A stretch of 64,000 nt of DNA, taken from NCBI GenBank assembly GCA_023424015.1, contig JAFAEM010000045.1, positions 45,117 to 109,116 on the forward strand, in the 5' to 3' direction. Each line of letters opens with the position of its first letter. Within the stretch, counting starts at the first letter, position 1. Of the stretch, positions 1-9,270 are shown piece after piece. The notes under the pieces were generated by a model that worked only from the letters and a program-made list of their open reading frames with translations, was not told where the DNA came from and searched no databases. This stretch comes from Bacteroidota bacterium (GTDB taxonomy: Bacteria; Bacteroidota; Bacteroidia; Chitinophagales; Chitinophagaceae). The position numbers were made by a program, and so were the translations under genes.

Positions 1-1068
1 CGCGATAAGATCGGTAGGAAAATGAGTAAGCAATTGGGTAATTCACCCGACCTGCTAGAAATGATCGACACCGATGGCGCCGATGCCGTTCGTTTTGGTA
101 TCATGATCTCCTCTCCCGCCGGCAATGACCTGATGTGGGACCAGGCAGGAAATGAACAGGGAAAATTCTTTATCAATAAGATGTGGAATGCCCTGAAACT
201 GGTGAAAATGTGGGAAGGCAGAACTATTACCAGTCTGGACCCTGAAGCCAGCGGATCGGGTAGCTCACAATTTGCGGTAGATTGGTTTGAAAACAGGTTG
301 AATGAGGTTAAAATACAGCTGGATTCACAGTTTAAAGACTTCCGCCTGAGTGAATCATTAAAAACACTTTATTCCCTGATCTGGGATGATTTCTGCAGCT
401 GGTACCTCGAATGGATCAAACCTGGTTTTGAACAGGCGATCGACCAGGCGGTATACGATAAGACGATCGGTTATTTCGAACAACTTATGCAACTGCTGCA
501 TCCATTTATGCCATTTGTCACCGAAGAAATCTATCACCAGCTGCGGGAAAGAGAAGATGATATCACAGTATCGCAATATCAGGGGATAAAAAATCCCGAC
601 AGCATGATCCTGGAAAAAGGAAACCTGCTCAAGGAAGTGATCACAGCCCTCCGGGATGCGCGAAACAAGGCTCAATTAAAAATGAAGGATACCATCCTGC
701 TGCATATCATGACGGGTGATAAAGACCTGTACCGGGATATCGAAACGATTCTGGCCAAACAGGTAAATGCGGAATCAGTGACCTTCACAAAAGATCCGGT
801 CAGCAATTGTATAAATGTCGTAATCCAAAAGGATAAATTCTTTATTGAGACCACAACCGAGCTGGATACGACTTCACAAAAAGAGCAACTTCAAAAAGAC
901 CTCGACTATTACAAAGGATTTTTGCAGAGCGTTGAGAAAAAACTGGCAAACGAGAGATTTGTTCAAAATGCAAAGCCTGAAGTAGTAGAAATTGAGAGGA
1001 AGAAAAAAGCCGATGCCGAAGCAAGGATCAGGGCGATTGAAGAGAGTTTGACTATTTTATCGAGATAA
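1..1068 (+). CDS. valS: Valine--tRNA ligase, C-terminal part (5' end outside window)
   Basis: Class I aminoacyl-tRNA synthetase that charges tRNA(Val) in the cytoplasm. The reading frame is open from base 1, so the gene enters from the left edge. The fragment starts just before the KMSKS-type signature (KMSKQ, codons 7-11), which binds ATP during amino-acid activation. The following AVRFGIMISSPAGNDLMWD block is characteristic of ValRS. An anticodon-binding helical domain follows (about residues 90-240 of the fragment). The last ~70 residues are Lys/Glu-rich and coiled-coil-like, matching the tRNA-binding arm at the end of ValRS. The HIGH motif and editing domain lie upstream of the window. 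Nothing looks broken; the stop is TAA at 1066-1068. Confidence 0.95.
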   Translation, partial: RDKIGRKMSKQLGNSPDLLEMIDTDGADAVRFGIMISSPAGNDLMWDQAGNEQGKFFINKMWNALKLVKMWEGRTITSLDPEASGSGSSQFAVDWFENRLNEVKIQLDSQFKDFRLSESLKTLYSLIWDDFCSWYLEWIKPGFEQAIDQAVYDKTIGYFEQLMQLLHPFMPFVTEEIYHQLREREDDITVSQYQGIKNPDSMILEKGNLLKEVITALRDARNKAQLKMKDTILLHIMTGDKDLYRDIETILAKQVNAESVTFTKDPVSNCINVVIQKDKFFIETTTELDTTSQKEQLQKDLDYYKGFLQSVEKKLANERFVQNAKPEVVEIERKKKADAEARIRAIEESLTILSR

Positions 1069-1170
1069 GGTCACAAAAGGCAGGGGGAAACACTAAGGCC
1101 GAATAATTAACCTGACTAGTTAAGAACAAACTTATTTCTGTTTTTGAGACAATGCAATATATCAAGCCGC

Positions 1171-4011
1171 CTATTTCGGGAAAATACTTACCGGTAGAAT
1201 AAACTCAAATACCGTCTCTTTTCTGCCTGTGAAAAGATCATCGTCCAGCAGGCGGGCTACGCGAAATCCGAAGCTCAGCTCGTACTGGTTCCACCATTTA
1301 GTATCCACATAGATCTCTGCTCCGGCACTGCGCTGATCCGCAGTAATACTATAGTCATTTGAATACAACCTGGTGAAATCAAAAAATCCGTTAGCCCTTA
1401 CGCGGAGCAGGTAAAGTATATTGGCAAATCCCCAGTCGGGATACACAAGGGGCAAATAATAGTTAACTGACCCCCGCCACATTCGAGCAGCATAAGCTTC
1501 ATTAAAACCTCTTGAATAGGAAAACCTGTTACCGAATAAAACATTCACGGTATCTCTTTGTTGAAAGGCACCAGTCAAAACAAGGTTATGTGTGGAGGCT
1601 AAACCTGGCAGGTATAAAGCTGCATTGCCCAGGAATTGCCAGCTGGTGAAATTTGTGATCGCATGGCGATGCTGCGCCACAACAGAATATCCAAGACGTG
1701 GGAATATATGCTGTACAGCCGATTCAACCTGCTCACTAAAACTTACACGGTGTGATAAATAGCTAAAATTTGAATTGGCAAAATCAGCCTTTGCTGCGCC
1801 TTTGATCCTGTCGCTACGGAATACATAGTCCGTACCGGCACTGAAATTTTTAAAAGTTCGTCCGCGGGTAAAACTAAGAGGTACAGTCAGGCCGATCCTG
1901 GCATCCAACTGATCCCAGGACCTGGTTTTGTCTTCAATCTCCTGGTTACGGTCAAATGTGTATTGAAGACCACCGACGAGGTATGGGAACCAGGCACCGT
2001 AAATTGTATTAAAGCCTGCCGCGTTGGTGTTGTCATTCTGGTTGTACAGATAATACAATTCCGTTTCCAGTGTGTTCAACACATTCTGCCCATAAAGTGA
2101 AAAGGTAAATTCAGGGTCTTCATAATAGGGACGCCAACTGTGAAAGTTCAGCAGCCTTGTGCCCTTTCTGTATTTCGAAGTGGGGAAATTTCCTTCCACC
2201 GGGCTACTTGAAAAAAGTTTGGGTGAAGAAGGTGCCGCAACCGGATACGCTTCGTAAAGTTTCTGATCATCTTTAAATAGTACCTCATCTGCCTGCCAGC
2301 TGCTAATTTGCTGCTGTTGCAATTGATAACCTTCTCCCGTAAATTCCGACCAGGTAAGTGTGCCTGAAGAGCTTGCGTTCACAAAGTATTTACCTTCCGA
2401 TCCATTTGTGATCTTAAAGATCCTTCTATCCGACAGGTTTACTGAAAAAATATTATCGCTTCCCTGGTAAGAAGCGGTAAAATAGACATTGCTTCCGGCT
2501 ACCGATGGATATCCAACAATGGTAAAACTTTCAGGAGTCAGACGTGTGATATTGCCGGTTGGAAGATCGACCAGAGCGAGTGCCATGCGGCCATCCTGGA
2601 AACGAAGAGCGGTTACCACCGAGTTATCATCTACAAACTTTGGATCGCTAAACTGGCTTACACCGGCTTTACGGATTTCCTTTTCAATCCTTGAGCTGTT
2701 GACATCAAGTACATGAAGACTGGATCTTCCATCCTGGTCGTATTCAACCGCGACAATTTTATTTCCGTTCTCGGATATATCGGGTGTAAAATATTTCGAA
2801 CGGTGGGTTAATGTTCTTTGCTGCCCGGTTTTTACGTCCAGCAATTTGATCACGCTATAGTCCCGCCATCTCCATCTCGGATCATTCTCAAAAGCTGAAT
2901 ACACAATCCTGCCATTTCGATACGAAAACTGGTCATCTGCCGATATATCCCGGGTACGGAGTTTGTGTTCTTCATTGCCAACTTTTACATAGAAGGCTGT
3001 ACGGTGCCGATAGGTTCGCTTTACATACAACAAAGAATCTGACCCTGCCTGGTAGGGGAATAAATAGTTGCTCACATAATTTTTGTTTACAGGAAAAATA
3101 TATGACTGACTACCCACCCCGGACTTTGTATCGTTTTGAGTTTGCATATTGCTCAACTGCAGGTTTTTGCCCAGCTGTTTATAGCTATTTACAGCATCCG
3201 ACCGAAATGTTTTATAATCGACACCTGAATATTTTTTTATTGCTTTCTGAAATGGATAAAACAAACACTGGAAAGCACTAGCATCTTTGGTCACTTTTGA
3301 CCAGAAATCACTACCATAACTTTGGTATCCATGGTTAACCAGCCAGTAACCCAACTGGTAATGCGAGGGGACATAATCTTTCAGGGAGCCATTGCGCATC
3401 TTCATCCATGAATAATCCTTACCTGATTGCCAGATCGATGGGTAAGCGTTCATAAAAACAGGCAACCGTCCCCTGCCCTGCCGTGTGCCAATAGTTTCGT
3501 GATATACCGCATCGCCTTCATAAAACCAGTCGGGTATACTGGCGTTTGTAGCCAAAGCATAGCCTTCTTCCCCAAACAAAATTCCCATCAACCTGCTGAT
3601 ACCATTATTAAAATGATTGTATTGCTGCACATGCCTGTATTCGTGGATGGCCAGTTGATCAAGCCACGACACACTGCCCTGATCAAAGTTGTTGGGTGGT
3701 GGTGTGAGGTAGAACTCACTTCGATAAGGACCAAGGCCGACATAACCGTTGGCGATGACGGTTTGATTTTGCAGAACAATATTGATTTTCTTTAGCTGTT
3801 TTGTTTGAAAACCGGCCGTTGCAGAAGCCTGGTCATGCACCAATGCCGCCACTCTTTGTGCCTGGCTGTCCAGGCCTGTTGGAAAAATGATCCGTGCGGT
3901 ATCTGTATCAATTTGCCTCCATTTTACAACAGGCGGTGTTCCTCCAAATCGTTGGGCATTTAGACCCGCACACAGTAACAATGAAAATAAGGCTAACGTC
4001 CATTTCTGCAT
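1171..4011 (-). CDS. Outer-membrane protein with gluzincin-like peptidase domain, beta-propeller and C-terminal barrel
   Basis: Protein of 946 aa, using the ATG at 4011; an in-frame TTG two codons upstream is less likely. It starts with a signal peptide (MQKWTLALFSLLLCAGLNA). Residues about 20-260 hold a peptidase-MA/gluzincin-like domain with a complete HExxH motif (HEYRH, about 123-127) and a candidate third zinc ligand in the WFYEGDAVYHE segment about 40 residues later. Residues about 290-590 contain repeated TolB/PD40-type propeller strands. The last ~300 residues show alternating aromatic/polar strands and end in a terminal-strand-like FILPVSIFPK, suggesting an outer-membrane barrel. Substrate and role are unknown. 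It would act at the cell surface or periplasmic face. It sits downstream of truB on the same strand with a 46-bp gap. Confidence 0.75.
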   Translation of the reverse strand: MQKWTLALFSLLLCAGLNAQRFGGTPPVVKWRQIDTDTARIIFPTGLDSQAQRVAALVHDQASATAGFQTKQLKKINIVLQNQTVIANGYVGLGPYRSEFYLTPPPNNFDQGSVSWLDQLAIHEYRHVQQYNHFNNGISRLMGILFGEEGYALATNASIPDWFYEGDAVYHETIGTRQGRGRLPVFMNAYPSIWQSGKDYSWMKMRNGSLKDYVPSHYQLGYWLVNHGYQSYGSDFWSKVTKDASAFQCLFYPFQKAIKKYSGVDYKTFRSDAVNSYKQLGKNLQLSNMQTQNDTKSGVGSQSYIFPVNKNYVSNYLFPYQAGSDSLLYVKRTYRHRTAFYVKVGNEEHKLRTRDISADDQFSYRNGRIVYSAFENDPRWRWRDYSVIKLLDVKTGQQRTLTHRSKYFTPDISENGNKIVAVEYDQDGRSSLHVLDVNSSRIEKEIRKAGVSQFSDPKFVDDNSVVTALRFQDGRMALALVDLPTGNITRLTPESFTIVGYPSVAGSNVYFTASYQGSDNIFSVNLSDRRIFKITNGSEGKYFVNASSSGTLTWSEFTGEGYQLQQQQISSWQADEVLFKDDQKLYEAYPVAAPSSPKLFSSSPVEGNFPTSKYRKGTRLLNFHSWRPYYEDPEFTFSLYGQNVLNTLETELYYLYNQNDNTNAAGFNTIYGAWFPYLVGGLQYTFDRNQEIEDKTRSWDQLDARIGLTVPLSFTRGRTFKNFSAGTDYVFRSDRIKGAAKADFANSNFSYLSHRVSFSEQVESAVQHIFPRLGYSVVAQHRHAITNFTSWQFLGNAALYLPGLASTHNLVLTGAFQQRDTVNVLFGNRFSYSRGFNEAYAARMWRGSVNYYLPLVYPDWGFANILYLLRVRANGFFDFTRLYSNDYSITADQRSAGAEIYVDTKWWNQYELSFGFRVARLLDDDLFTGRKETVFEFILPVSIFPK

Positions 4012-4057
4012 GTACAAATCTTATTTAGGAAAGTTAAGCTAAATCCATGCACACATA

Positions 4058-4744
4058 TCATCGTTCAGGGCCCTGCTTCACTTTTTGCTCAAAAGTCTCC
4101 ATCGACATGGCATCCTCCACTTTGAAATCACCGATCCTGGTTCTGCACAGACTACTTAAATAGGCACCGCAACCCAGCGATTTTCCAAAATCATGCGCAA
4201 GGCTACGGATATAAGTGCCCGTACTGCATACAATGCGGAAATGAACCTCGGGTAAATCGATCTTTGTGATCTCGAATTCTTTCACATTTACTTTCCTCGG
4301 CTCTATCACTACTTCTTTTCCCTGCCTTGCCAGTTCGTAAACCCGTTTACCGTTGATCTGTATGGCAGAATGTGCGGGGGGTATTTGCAATATATTCCCT
4401 GTTAAAGGCTGGGTCGCCAATCTTATTTGAGATGCTGTTAAGTGTTCATAAGGTTTGAAATCGATCGGCTCCTGTTCAAGGTCATATGACGCGGTAACTG
4501 CACCCAGGGTAAATGTCCCGGTATATTCTTTCTCCTGAGCCATGTATTCATTTATCTTTTTGGTAAACTTCCCTGTACAAATGATCAGTAAGCCCGTAGC
4601 AAGCGGATCAAGCGTTCCCGCATGCCCCACTTTTTTAATGCGCACCAGGTTGCGGATCTTACGTACTACGTCAAAGGATGTCCACCTAAGTGGTTTGTCG
4701 ATCAACACCAATTTCCCTTCCTCAAATGTATTCTGTGTTTCCAT
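4058..4744 (-). CDS. truB: tRNA pseudouridine(55) synthase TruB
   Basis: Makes pseudouridine 55 in the T-loop of tRNAs. The 228-aa protein carries the catalytic TruB motif GHAGTLDPLATGLL near residues 40-55 (catalytic Asp in TLDP), the early DKPLRWTSFDVV block, and the conserved SGTYIRSL-like segment (CSTGTYIRSLAHD, about 170-182). The C-terminus is short and without a PUA domain, as is common in Bacteroidota. Start is the ATG at 4744. It lies 70 bp downstream of the DUF58 gene on the same strand and may share its transcript. Confidence 0.95.
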   Translation of the reverse strand: METQNTFEEGKLVLIDKPLRWTSFDVVRKIRNLVRIKKVGHAGTLDPLATGLLIICTGKFTKKINEYMAQEKEYTGTFTLGAVTASYDLEQEPIDFKPYEHLTASQIRLATQPLTGNILQIPPAHSAIQINGKRVYELARQGKEVVIEPRKVNVKEFEITKIDLPEVHFRIVCSTGTYIRSLAHDFGKSLGCGAYLSSLCRTRIGDFKVEDAMSMETFEQKVKQGPER

Positions 4745-4814
4745 GGCGCAAATGTCGGGTATTGAAAGCGAATTGGAGACTGGAGTAGATTATGAATATT
4801 CAATTACCGAATAC

Positions 4815-6137
4815 CTAAATCGACATCCTGGTTTTCAGTTCCAGGTATTTGTTTACTGTATTTACCGTAAGATTTTCAGGTGTCGTTAAGATAGAAAGTA
4901 TCCCGTTTTTATGCAGCTCTTTTACCATCAGCCTTTTCTCAAAGGAAAATTTCTCCGCAATGGTCTGGATATAGATATCCTCCAGTTTGGTTGCTTTTTT
5001 TGTTGTCAGCGACTTGAGCTCTGTATTTTCAAAAAACACGACGAGTAAAAGGTGATATCGCGCAATGCGTTTCAACGCCGGCATTTCCCTTTGCAGGCTT
5101 TCGACCGACTCAAAATTTGTAAAAAGCACTAACAGGCTCCGGTTACTGATGCGGTTGCGGATCACCGAGAACAGTTTTTCAAAATCTGCTTCCAGGAACC
5201 GGGTCTGTTGTTTATACAGGGTTTCCAGGATCAGGTTCATCTGCGTAGTCTTCTTATCTGCAGGTATAAAGGCATCCAGGTTTTCTGCAAAGGTGATAAG
5301 GCCCGCTTTGTCCTGTTTTACAAGCGCCACGTTGGAAAGTACCAGTGCGGCGTTGATCGCATGATCCAGCAGGGTCATGCCGCCAAATGGCATTTTCATC
5401 ACCCGGGCTTTGCTGATAATGCAATAGATCTGCTGGCTGCGCTCATCTGTGTAATTGTTTACCATCAGAGCATCCTTCCGGGCGGTGGCTTTCCAGTTGA
5501 TAGTGCGGAAATCATCACCGCGTACATACTCCTTGATCTGCTCAAATTCCAGGCTATGTCCCAGTTTTCGAATACGCTTTACTCCTGCCTCCTGCAGGCG
5601 GTTACTCACAGCCAGCAGCTGGTACCGTCGCATCTGGATATAAGAAGGATAAACTTTCACCGTTTGTTGGGCGGGAAAGGTATATCGCCTTTTTACCAAC
5701 TGCAAAGGCCCATAGGCAAACACATTAATGTTATCAAAAACATACTCGCCTCGTGTTAGTGGTTTAAGTAAATACCCGATCTCCTCTGAATGGTTGCTTT
5801 CAATTCTCGCCCGACGCAGCCAGTTGCGTTCCTGGAACTGTACCGGCAATTCATCGATTACACTCAGGCTTACCGTAAATGGGTAACGATTCTCCAGGTG
5901 AAGGGAAACTTTGTTGGAATCGCCGATACTAAAGCGTTCTGTTGTGTTACGCCATGCATTTATGCCGTTTCTTTTGCTATACAGCAGGTAACCATCAATT
6001 GCGATAGCCAGGGCCAGCATTAATAAAACGAGTACAGCGATCTGGAAAAATGCCGGCTGAAAATAACTCAGTACAAATATTACCGAGACTGCACCAGTGA
6101 CATAGTAAACGATATTATTCAGATAAAACGATCGCAT
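4815..6137 (-). CDS. DUF58 domain protein
   Basis: Membrane-anchored protein of 440 aa. Two hydrophobic segments (about residues 5-50) precede a periplasmic-type Ig-like beta region (~60-160) and a von Willebrand A-like DUF58 domain. The family signature is clear in EYVRGDDFRTINWKATARKD (about 207-226). DUF58 proteins are regularly encoded next to MoxR ATPases and are thought to form a chaperone or assembly pair, but no precise biochemical role is known. Here it follows the moxR-like gene with a 35-bp gap, as the last of five genes that appear co-transcribed (spoIIM-like, DUF4129, DUF4350, moxR, DUF58). Confidence 0.88.
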   Translation of the reverse strand: MRSFYLNNIVYYVTGAVSVIFVLSYFQPAFFQIAVLVLLMLALAIAIDGYLLYSKRNGINAWRNTTERFSIGDSNKVSLHLENRYPFTVSLSVIDELPVQFQERNWLRRARIESNHSEEIGYLLKPLTRGEYVFDNINVFAYGPLQLVKRRYTFPAQQTVKVYPSYIQMRRYQLLAVSNRLQEAGVKRIRKLGHSLEFEQIKEYVRGDDFRTINWKATARKDALMVNNYTDERSQQIYCIISKARVMKMPFGGMTLLDHAINAALVLSNVALVKQDKAGLITFAENLDAFIPADKKTTQMNLILETLYKQQTRFLEADFEKLFSVIRNRISNRSLLVLFTNFESVESLQREMPALKRIARYHLLLVVFFENTELKSLTTKKATKLEDIYIQTIAEKFSFEKRLMVKELHKNGILSILTTPENLTVNTVNKYLELKTRMSI

Positions 6138-6172
6138 AAGAAAATACGATTAAACCTAATCCCTAATCCCCA

Positions 6173-7150
6173 CTACCTGGGCACATCCATCCCATGTATA
6201 ATCTGTTGCAACACCTCGTCCTCAGTTACACCTTCCATTTCTTTATCAGGTGCGAGTATGATACGATGACGCAGTACGGGGATCACGACTTCGAGAATAT
6301 CCTCGGGCGTTACAAAATCGCGGCCCTGCATGGCGGCGATCGCTTTTGAAGCGTTCATAACCGAAAGAGACGCGCGTGGTGAAGCACCCAGGTAAATGGA
6401 TTTATGATTTCTGGTCTGGTGCACAAGTTTAGCAATAAACTGTAGCAATTTTTCTTCTATCAGGATATCCTTGATCTGCCGCTTGAGCGCGTTGATCTGT
6501 TCACCGTTCAATACAGGGCTCACCACTTCATTTGCCTTGGTATTTCCCATCTGGTGAAATTTTGAAAGTATCTCGAACTCCTCGTTCTCATTGGGATATG
6601 GAACCACGATCTTAAAAAGAAAACGATCGAGTTGTGCTTCCGGCAAACGATATGTTCCTTCCTGCTCAACAGGATTCTGGGTAGCCATCACAATAAAAGG
6701 CGAGGGTAAAGGATATGTACGTCCGTCCACCGAAGCCTGTCTTTCCTCCATTACTTCCAGTAATGCGGATTGGGTTTTCGCGGGTGCACGGTTAATCTCA
6801 TCCACCAGCACGATATTGCTGAATATAGGGCCTTTTTTGAATTCAAAGACTGCACCTGACGGATTAAATACCGGCGTACCCAAAACATCTGAAGGCATCA
6901 GGTCAGGCGTAAACTGTATCCGCGAAAAACCGGCGCTAACACTTCTGGCCACCAGTTTGGCGGTTAAGGTCTTGGCAACTCCCGGTACCCCCTCAACCAA
7001 CACATGCCCATCGGCAAGCAGGGCGGCCAGGATAAGTTTTACCATCTCATCCTGTCCTACTATTACTTTCCGGATCTCCCCCCGGATGGCCATCACTGCC
7101 TCATTTAGTGCGGTTAAATCAGTGCGGGGCTGAAATATTTGTTCTTCCAT
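6173..7150 (-). CDS. MoxR family AAA+ ATPase
   Basis: AAA+ ATPase of 325 aa, the usual size for the MoxR family. Walker A is GVPGVAKT (about 54-61); Walker B is NIVLVDEINR with the family-typical INRAPAKTQSALLEVMEE following. Sensor/arginine-finger region QLDRFLFKI is present, and a C-terminal lid lies at about 235-320. MoxR ATPases act as chaperones for VWA or DUF58 partners, consistent with the neighbouring DUF58 gene. The start ATG lies 39 bp downstream of the DUF4350 stop. Its substrate in this operon is unknown. Confidence 0.93.
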   Translation of the reverse strand: MEEQIFQPRTDLTALNEAVMAIRGEIRKVIVGQDEMVKLILAALLADGHVLVEGVPGVAKTLTAKLVARSVSAGFSRIQFTPDLMPSDVLGTPVFNPSGAVFEFKKGPIFSNIVLVDEINRAPAKTQSALLEVMEERQASVDGRTYPLPSPFIVMATQNPVEQEGTYRLPEAQLDRFLFKIVVPYPNENEEFEILSKFHQMGNTKANEVVSPVLNGEQINALKRQIKDILIEEKLLQFIAKLVHQTRNHKSIYLGASPRASLSVMNASKAIAAMQGRDFVTPEDILEVVIPVLRHRIILAPDKEMEGVTEDEVLQQIIHGMDVPR

Positions 7151-7189
7151 GTTTAGCTTTCTCCTTCCTTTTAGGATGCCGATGCAGTT

Positions 7190-8413
7190 TTAGGTTTGTT
7201 TATAAAAATTTTCCAGTTGTTTGTGAAACCAGGCAAGTTGCTTATCACTTATCGTCTCGGTCTCTTCAATCTGGCGGATAAAGGAAACAATGTTCTCGAT
7301 CTTTTCCTTATCGGCGCCGGTTTTTGCCTGCAGGTTCTTCTCAAATGTTTCATCCAGCACAGAAGTCGCCAATTTATACCTTGACCGAATATGCTCGAGA
7401 AAATAGGCTGACATCTTTTTGCAAAGATTTTTATGGTCAGCTTTATCGTGATATAAGCGGCCTATTGTCTTTACAAAATCCAGGGAATCGTTTTTGGGTT
7501 TCGTCATAACTGGTATGATACGTTGCTTTCTCCTCATTTCCATCAATACATAAACAAGCAGCGCAAGTATAGCCGTAATCAGGGCCCATTTGAGGGAGGG
7601 ATGCTTTAAAAAACCATCAATCCAGTTAGCTTTTTGTCGTTGCCCCTGTCTTTTGGTATTAAAGTATTCGTCCCACACCACCCTGGTTACATTGGGAGAA
7701 ATGAGAGACATCATATTCTCATAGTAACTGATATTTTTCTTATGCAACAAAAAATAGTTTGTAAAAGCCATGGGTGCCATGTGTATAAACAGATTTCCCT
7801 CCCCTGCTTTGAGATGAATCAGGTTGGGCTTCTCGTCTTTATTGTGACCAAGCACAGTTGCGGTAGCGCTGTCAATCTTATAAAAATAAAAATCGAATCT
7901 TTTTCCCGGATAAGAGTAAACGGGGCTTGATGGAAAGGGCGGTTTTGCAAGTGACAGACCGATCAGGTCAGCACCTTCAGTCTGCTCAAAATAGTACATT
8001 AGCCCTTCAGCCGAGTTAGCATCACATTTCAAAATCTGCGTGGCGGCATAAGAAATGTTCATGGTGCTGATAAATACATCATTTCCGTTTTCAACAAAAC
8101 GGATCAGACGTTTCATTTCATCCTCGTCAGCATTGAAATATGGCGAAACCACGATAAGAGCCTGATCGGGATCGTAGTTGGATAAACCCTCCCAATAGCC
8201 AGGTTCCTCTTTGCTGGATGACACCTTTGCTTCCGGGAATAATTGCTTCAGGCTTTCAAAAGCCACATAAGTGCCATAAGGGATCTTGTCCCGCTTCAGG
8301 AAGGTGACGCGGTCATTAAATTGCCGCTTTTTGCCAACCGTATTGCCCAGCAGTAAGCTGAGCATGCCTAGCGCCACGACGCCAATCAGGATATGTGGAA
8401 TATATCTTTTCAC
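7190..8413 (-). CDS. DUF4350 domain membrane protein
   Basis: Protein of 407 aa with an N-terminal membrane anchor (HILIGVVALGMLSLLLG), an extracytoplasmic DUF4350-like domain of about 240 residues (GTYVAFESLKQLFPEAKV and the EGNLFIHMAPMAFTNYFLL block), a second transmembrane segment at about 275-292 (WALITAILALLVYVLMEM) and a cytoplasmic helical tail. The start is GTG, overlapping the stop of the preceding DUF4129 gene by four bases (GTGA), so translation is probably coupled. Molecular function is not known. Association with MoxR/DUF58/DUF4129 is typical of a conserved membrane operon. Confidence 0.82.
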   Translation of the reverse strand: MKRYIPHILIGVVALGMLSLLLGNTVGKKRQFNDRVTFLKRDKIPYGTYVAFESLKQLFPEAKVSSSKEEPGYWEGLSNYDPDQALIVVSPYFNADEDEMKRLIRFVENGNDVFISTMNISYAATQILKCDANSAEGLMYYFEQTEGADLIGLSLAKPPFPSSPVYSYPGKRFDFYFYKIDSATATVLGHNKDEKPNLIHLKAGEGNLFIHMAPMAFTNYFLLHKKNISYYENMMSLISPNVTRVVWDEYFNTKRQGQRQKANWIDGFLKHPSLKWALITAILALLVYVLMEMRRKQRIIPVMTKPKNDSLDFVKTIGRLYHDKADHKNLCKKMSAYFLEHIRSRYKLATSVLDETFEKNLQAKTGADKEKIENIVSFIRQIEETETISDKQLAWFHKQLENFYKQT

Positions 8414-9270
8414 CTGTTTATTCTCTGTCTGAAATTCTCAAAAGCGGTTTCTATATGGTCATATTTCTCATTGTCAATCGCGAACTGGCCGTACCAGCTA
8501 TATTCGTAGTGACGTGCCAGTCGTGAAAAATCACCGTATAGGTTCGTTCCATGCAATTGCATCATATAATCGAAGTTGGTGCCGTCCTGGCGATATTGGA
8601 TCTTACCGGTATCAGATAGTTCACGCAGGAGACGAAGGAACATCAGCCTCACTGCAAATCTGTAATTACCCGCGGCAGCGGCTTTGTTGATCTCAGCCTG
8701 GTAGTTTATACTGAAAATATCACTGGTCACCGGGTTAATTTCTTCATCGTTGATCTTACTGGTTTTCCGGAATAACCTGGTATTGCTATTACTGAGAAAG
8801 ATCACCAGGAAAGTCACAAAACCAGCAATGATAACCAGCCATATGAGTGGTTTCATGAATGGGGCCGAAAGAAGCCCGCTTTCATTTTCTTCTTTCCGTT
8901 TTTGGAAGATACCATCCGCATACCAGAAATCCTCATCATTTTTTAGAGCCTTTACAATATTCTCCGGAAGCCTTCGAATGCTAAGCGAATCTGGAAATCC
9001 ATCCGTAAACTCTTTATCCAGGAAGTATTCCTCCCGCACACTGTCTTCATCATATTCCCCTTCATATTTCTCTTCGTAGATAGTGTCAGGTTCAGCCACC
9101 GGTACCGTATCGGCAATGACGGGATCGATCTGGTATTTCAATTCTGTAACACTATCAGCCCAGGCGGGTGACTGGCCGTACGATAGGATACTGACCAACA
9201 CAAAAACAAGCACTATTCCTTTCCGAAGGAATTGCCATTTAAAATGATATTTATCACTCGGTCCTTGCAC
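8410..9270 (-). CDS. DUF4129 domain membrane protein
   Basis: I place the start at the GTG at 9270, giving 286 aa. It overlaps the TAG stop of the upstream gene by one base and has a strong ribosome binding site (GGAGGA) about 7 bases upstream. An upstream in-frame start at 9342 would overlap the neighbour by 73 bases and is less likely. The N-terminus is a signal/anchor segment (GIVLVFVLVSILSYG), followed by an acidic Asp/Glu/Tyr-rich linker (~60-110), a transmembrane segment (LIWLVIIAGFVTFLVIFL) and the C-terminal DUF4129 domain (about 190-286), with the family pattern LFLRLLRELSDTGKI...YEYSWYG. Function is uncharacterised; probably part of the MoxR-linked membrane complex. Confidence 0.82.
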   Translation of the reverse strand: MQGPSDKYHFKWQFLRKGIVLVFVLVSILSYGQSPAWADSVTELKYQIDPVIADTVPVAEPDTIYEEKYEGEYDEDSVREEYFLDKEFTDGFPDSLSIRRLPENIVKALKNDEDFWYADGIFQKRKEENESGLLSAPFMKPLIWLVIIAGFVTFLVIFLSNSNTRLFRKTSKINDEEINPVTSDIFSINYQAEINKAAAAGNYRFAVRLMFLRLLRELSDTGKIQYRQDGTNFDYMMQLHGTNLYGDFSRLARHYEYSWYGQFAIDNEKYDHIETAFENFRQRINR

